Shown: one piece after another, positions 62,553-64,000 of the stretch
Layout: each line of letters opens with the position of its first letter
Position numbering within the stretch: the first letter of the stretch is position 1
From: Armatimonadota bacterium
Lineage (GTDB): Bacteria > Armatimonadota > Zipacnadia > UBA1398 > JAKPQA01
Length of the DNA: 64,000 nt
Assembly (NCBI GenBank): GCA_029547025.1
Contig: JAKPQA010000035.1
Span: 62,001-126,000 of the forward strand
Direction of reading: 5' to 3'
Notes under the pieces: model-generated
Told to the model about the DNA's origin: nothing
Database searches by the model: none
What the model saw: only the letters and a program-made list of their open reading frames with translations
Program-made: the position numbers and the translations under genes

Positions 62553-62568
62553 TGCAACGAATTTGCCA
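62553..62568 (-). promoter_or_regulatory. Candidate sigma-54 -24/-12 promoter in front of the sigma-54-like gene
   Basis: On the minus strand TGGCA (62568-62564), six bases, TTGCA (62557-62553), with GG and GC ten bases apart, is an exact match to the sigma-54 consensus. A start about 12 bases on would fall at or next to ATG 62541, making a leaderless transcript. That is unusual and weakens the case. Confidence 0.4.
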
Positions 62569-62628
62569 GCGGCAGTGTAGCAGCGGGCGCGCGGCGAGGC
62601 AACTGCAGAGGGACAAGGGCTGGGGGAC

Positions 62629-63807
62629 CTACGGCATTGCAGGCTGTGGGCGGGTCTTGGGGAGACAGATGGTGAACACGGTGCCGTCGGGTTCCTGGCT
62701 GGTGAACGAGATGCTCCCGCCCAGGTAGCGCTCGGTGAGTAGCTTGGCGCTGTGGGTACCGATGCCTCGGCCGGCGGGACTCTTGGTCGAGAACGACCGG
62801 AGGAAGACTTGAGACCGGACCTCCGGCGGCATGACCTCGGCGTTGTGGACGGACAGCGCCACCTGGTCGCCCCGGTCCTCACCGGAGAGGTCAACGGCGC
62901 CCCCGCGTGGCGTGGCCTCGAGCGCGTTCTTGAGCAGGTTCCCGAGGACCCGCCGGGCCAGGGCGGGATCGGTCTCGAAAGCAATCTGCGGGCAGCACCC
63001 CAGGCCTATGGTCTTGTCGCGCGCGACCGTGTGGTTCCGATAGAGGCTGGCAACCGAAGACAGGAGCTGGTCCGCGAGTACGGGAGCGAGCTGCACCTTC
63101 AGGTCCCCCCGCTCCGCCGAGAGGAGCTCGCGCTGAGCCACGATCTCCTCGGTGATCTGCTCCGTGAGCTGGACCAAGTCGCGTCTGAGCTCATCGGCCT
63201 GAGCGGGATCCTCGGCATCGGTCTTGAGCAGCTCGGCGATGGCGATGATGCCCGTAACGGTGTTGAGGACGTCGTGGAAGAACACGCGTTCGAGCACATC
63301 GCGACGCTTCTCGGAGCTGATGTCGCGCATGGCTACGATGGTGAGGCCGCTTCCGCCAACGAGCACGAACGTGGCGCGGACTTCGAGGTCGAAAGCGCCG
63401 CCATCTCGGTACCGGCGCGTGCGGATCCGGCACTCACGCGTGCACGCGCGCTGGGTGGCCAAGCACTCGAGGATCGCGTTGACGGCGCCACACGGCTCGC
63501 AGCAGGCGCTGGTCCCGCACCCATCGGGGGCCCCTTCGGCGTTGACGCATTCGATGAGCTCGCCCGGGCGCAGGCCGACTAGCGACTCGGGATCCTCCAC
63601 TCCCATGGCCTCAAGGAGCACTGAGTTGACCGCGATGATCTGCCTCTGGGAGTTGAGCACGAGGGCGAGGTCGGGGATCGCCTCGAGGAGAGTGACTGCG
63701 AGCCGGTTCGAGATGAACTCCCGCCGCGCCGCGTGGAGTTCGTCCGGATCGGCCCGGCCCGCCGGCGCGTAGTACGTACGAGCCGGTCCCACATGGTGCC
63801 GGTACAT
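62629..63807 (-). CDS. Cys-rich PAS sensor histidine kinase
   Basis: A 392-residue cytosolic kinase from ATG 63807, with GGAGGGG eight bases upstream. A PAS domain spans about residues 35-165 and holds eight cysteines between 87 and 126 (GCGTSACCEPCG is the core), a pattern that suits a redox cofactor or zinc. The phosphoacceptor is probably His178 in VFFHDVLNTVTGIIA. ATPase boxes include LGNLLKNALEATP and AGRGIGTHSAKLL. It is first of the intact genes in the operon, 87 bases before the sigma-54-like gene, and could feed the downstream NtrC-type regulator. Confidence 0.9.
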   Translation of the reverse strand: MYRHHVGPARTYYAPAGRADPDELHAARREFISNRLAVTLLEAIPDLALVLNSQRQIIAVNSVLLEAMGVEDPESLVGLRPGELIECVNAEGAPDGCGTSACCEPCGAVNAILECLATQRACTRECRIRTRRYRDGGAFDLEVRATFVLVGGSGLTIVAMRDISSEKRRDVLERVFFHDVLNTVTGIIAIAELLKTDAEDPAQADELRRDLVQLTEQITEEIVAQRELLSAERGDLKVQLAPVLADQLLSSVASLYRNHTVARDKTIGLGCCPQIAFETDPALARRVLGNLLKNALEATPRGGAVDLSGEDRGDQVALSVHNAEVMPPEVRSQVFLRSFSTKSPAGRGIGTHSAKLLTERYLGGSISFTSQEPDGTVFTICLPKTRPQPAMP

Positions 63808-63838
63808 GCCGTCATCCCCTCCGTCGCCGATGGCCGGT

Positions 63839-64000
63839 CTAGGCGCCCGAGAGCTCCTCGATGGCCCGCGCCACGCGATCACGGTGCGCCAGTAGAACGG
63901 CGGGATCCTTCGTGAACTCCGTCAGGCTGCGCGTCACCTCAGGCGACACCTCGAGCAGTGCTTCGGCCCGCGCGAGGGTCTCGGCATCGGCGCCACGGGC
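63839..64000 (-). CDS. C-terminal end of an unidentified protein (cut by window edge)
   Basis: Reading from the window edge, 53 codons stay open to a TAG at 63841-63839. The peptide is helical and charged (TLARAEALLEVSPEVTRSL, then HRDRVARAIEELSGA) and its codon use looks coding. It ends 31 bases before the PAS-kinase start, so it probably belongs to the same operon. Too little is visible to name a family. Confidence 0.55.
   Translation of the reverse strand, partial: ARGADAETLARAEALLEVSPEVTRSLTEFTKDPAVLLAHRDRVARAIEELSGA

Noticed and set aside
1-64000. Mobile elements, prophage or integrase genes
   Set aside because: No transposase, integrase, recombinase, terminal inverted repeat pair or phage structural gene was recognised on either strand.

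Overview
The window is GC-rich bacterial chromosome from a Gram-negative-type organism: it has two TolC-family outer-membrane channels, an RND tripartite pump, lipoproteins with lipoboxes, and a PEP-CTERM protein. GTG and TTG starts are common. No plasmid, phage, insertion-sequence or CRISPR feature was seen. The gene mix (tandem bacterial serpins, three PilT-type ATPases, a FliA/WhiG sigma factor, a sigma-54-like factor, HydB/HydC-type NADH dehydrogenase subunits, a PEP-CTERM protein) suits an uncultivated phylum of the PVC, FCB or Armatimonadota kind. The sequence alone does not settle the lineage.

Layout. 1-5.4 kb: the end of a TolC gene, thiC, a SMP-30-like beta-propeller, a URO-D-family protein and a mannitol-1-phosphate-dehydrogenase-like gene. 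5.4-6.4 kb: about 950 bases with no convincing gene, then class II aldolase with a clear promoter and terminator. 7.6-12.8 kb: small membrane protein, FliA/WhiG sigma factor, thiL, GT4 glycosyltransferase and a TolB-like propeller. 13-15.3 kb: divergent MFS transporter and SDR oxidoreductase. 15.4-19.3 kb: three tandem PilT/PilU-type ATPases, the last with a Pro/Gln-rich tail. 19.4-21.7 kb: membrane-anchored secreted protein, tRNA-Ala(GGC), ArgA-like acetyltransferase, sfsA. 21.8-25.9 kb: three tandem serpins, the third carrying two compensating frameshifts. 26-31 kb: a DUF2752 protein and a tight minus-strand redox operon of NuoE/HydC, NuoF/HydB, a NuoG/HoxU-like iron-sulfur subunit, a 16-Cys ferredoxin and two MetV-like proteins.

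31.6-39 kb holds the translation, envelope and isoprenoid block rpsB-tsf-pyrH-frr-uppS-dxr-rseP-ispG, without cdsA at its common place. 39-46.6 kb: large hybrid PAS/GAF sensor kinase, larA-like gene, carbon-nitrogen hydrolase, PEP-CTERM protein and an acyl-ACP-reductase-like dehydrogenase. 46.9-56.3 kb: OmpR-type regulator and kinase, a CzcN-like isoprenylcysteine methyltransferase homologue, and TolC/HlyD/RND genes, an arrangement resembling czc/cus efflux loci. 56.4-57.2 kb: DppA-type D-aminopeptidase.

57.4-64 kb is the most unusual part. It is a minus-strand regulatory operon encoding a Cys-rich PAS kinase, a sigma-54-like factor without a recognisable region I, a small lipoprotein, a TPR-kinase, and an NtrC-type response regulator whose GAFTGA loop reads DAFNNA. 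Four of the five genes overlap end to start. Region I of sigma-54 is what the GAFTGA loop contacts, so loss of both in one operon suggests a co-evolved, non-canonical sigma-54 pathway.
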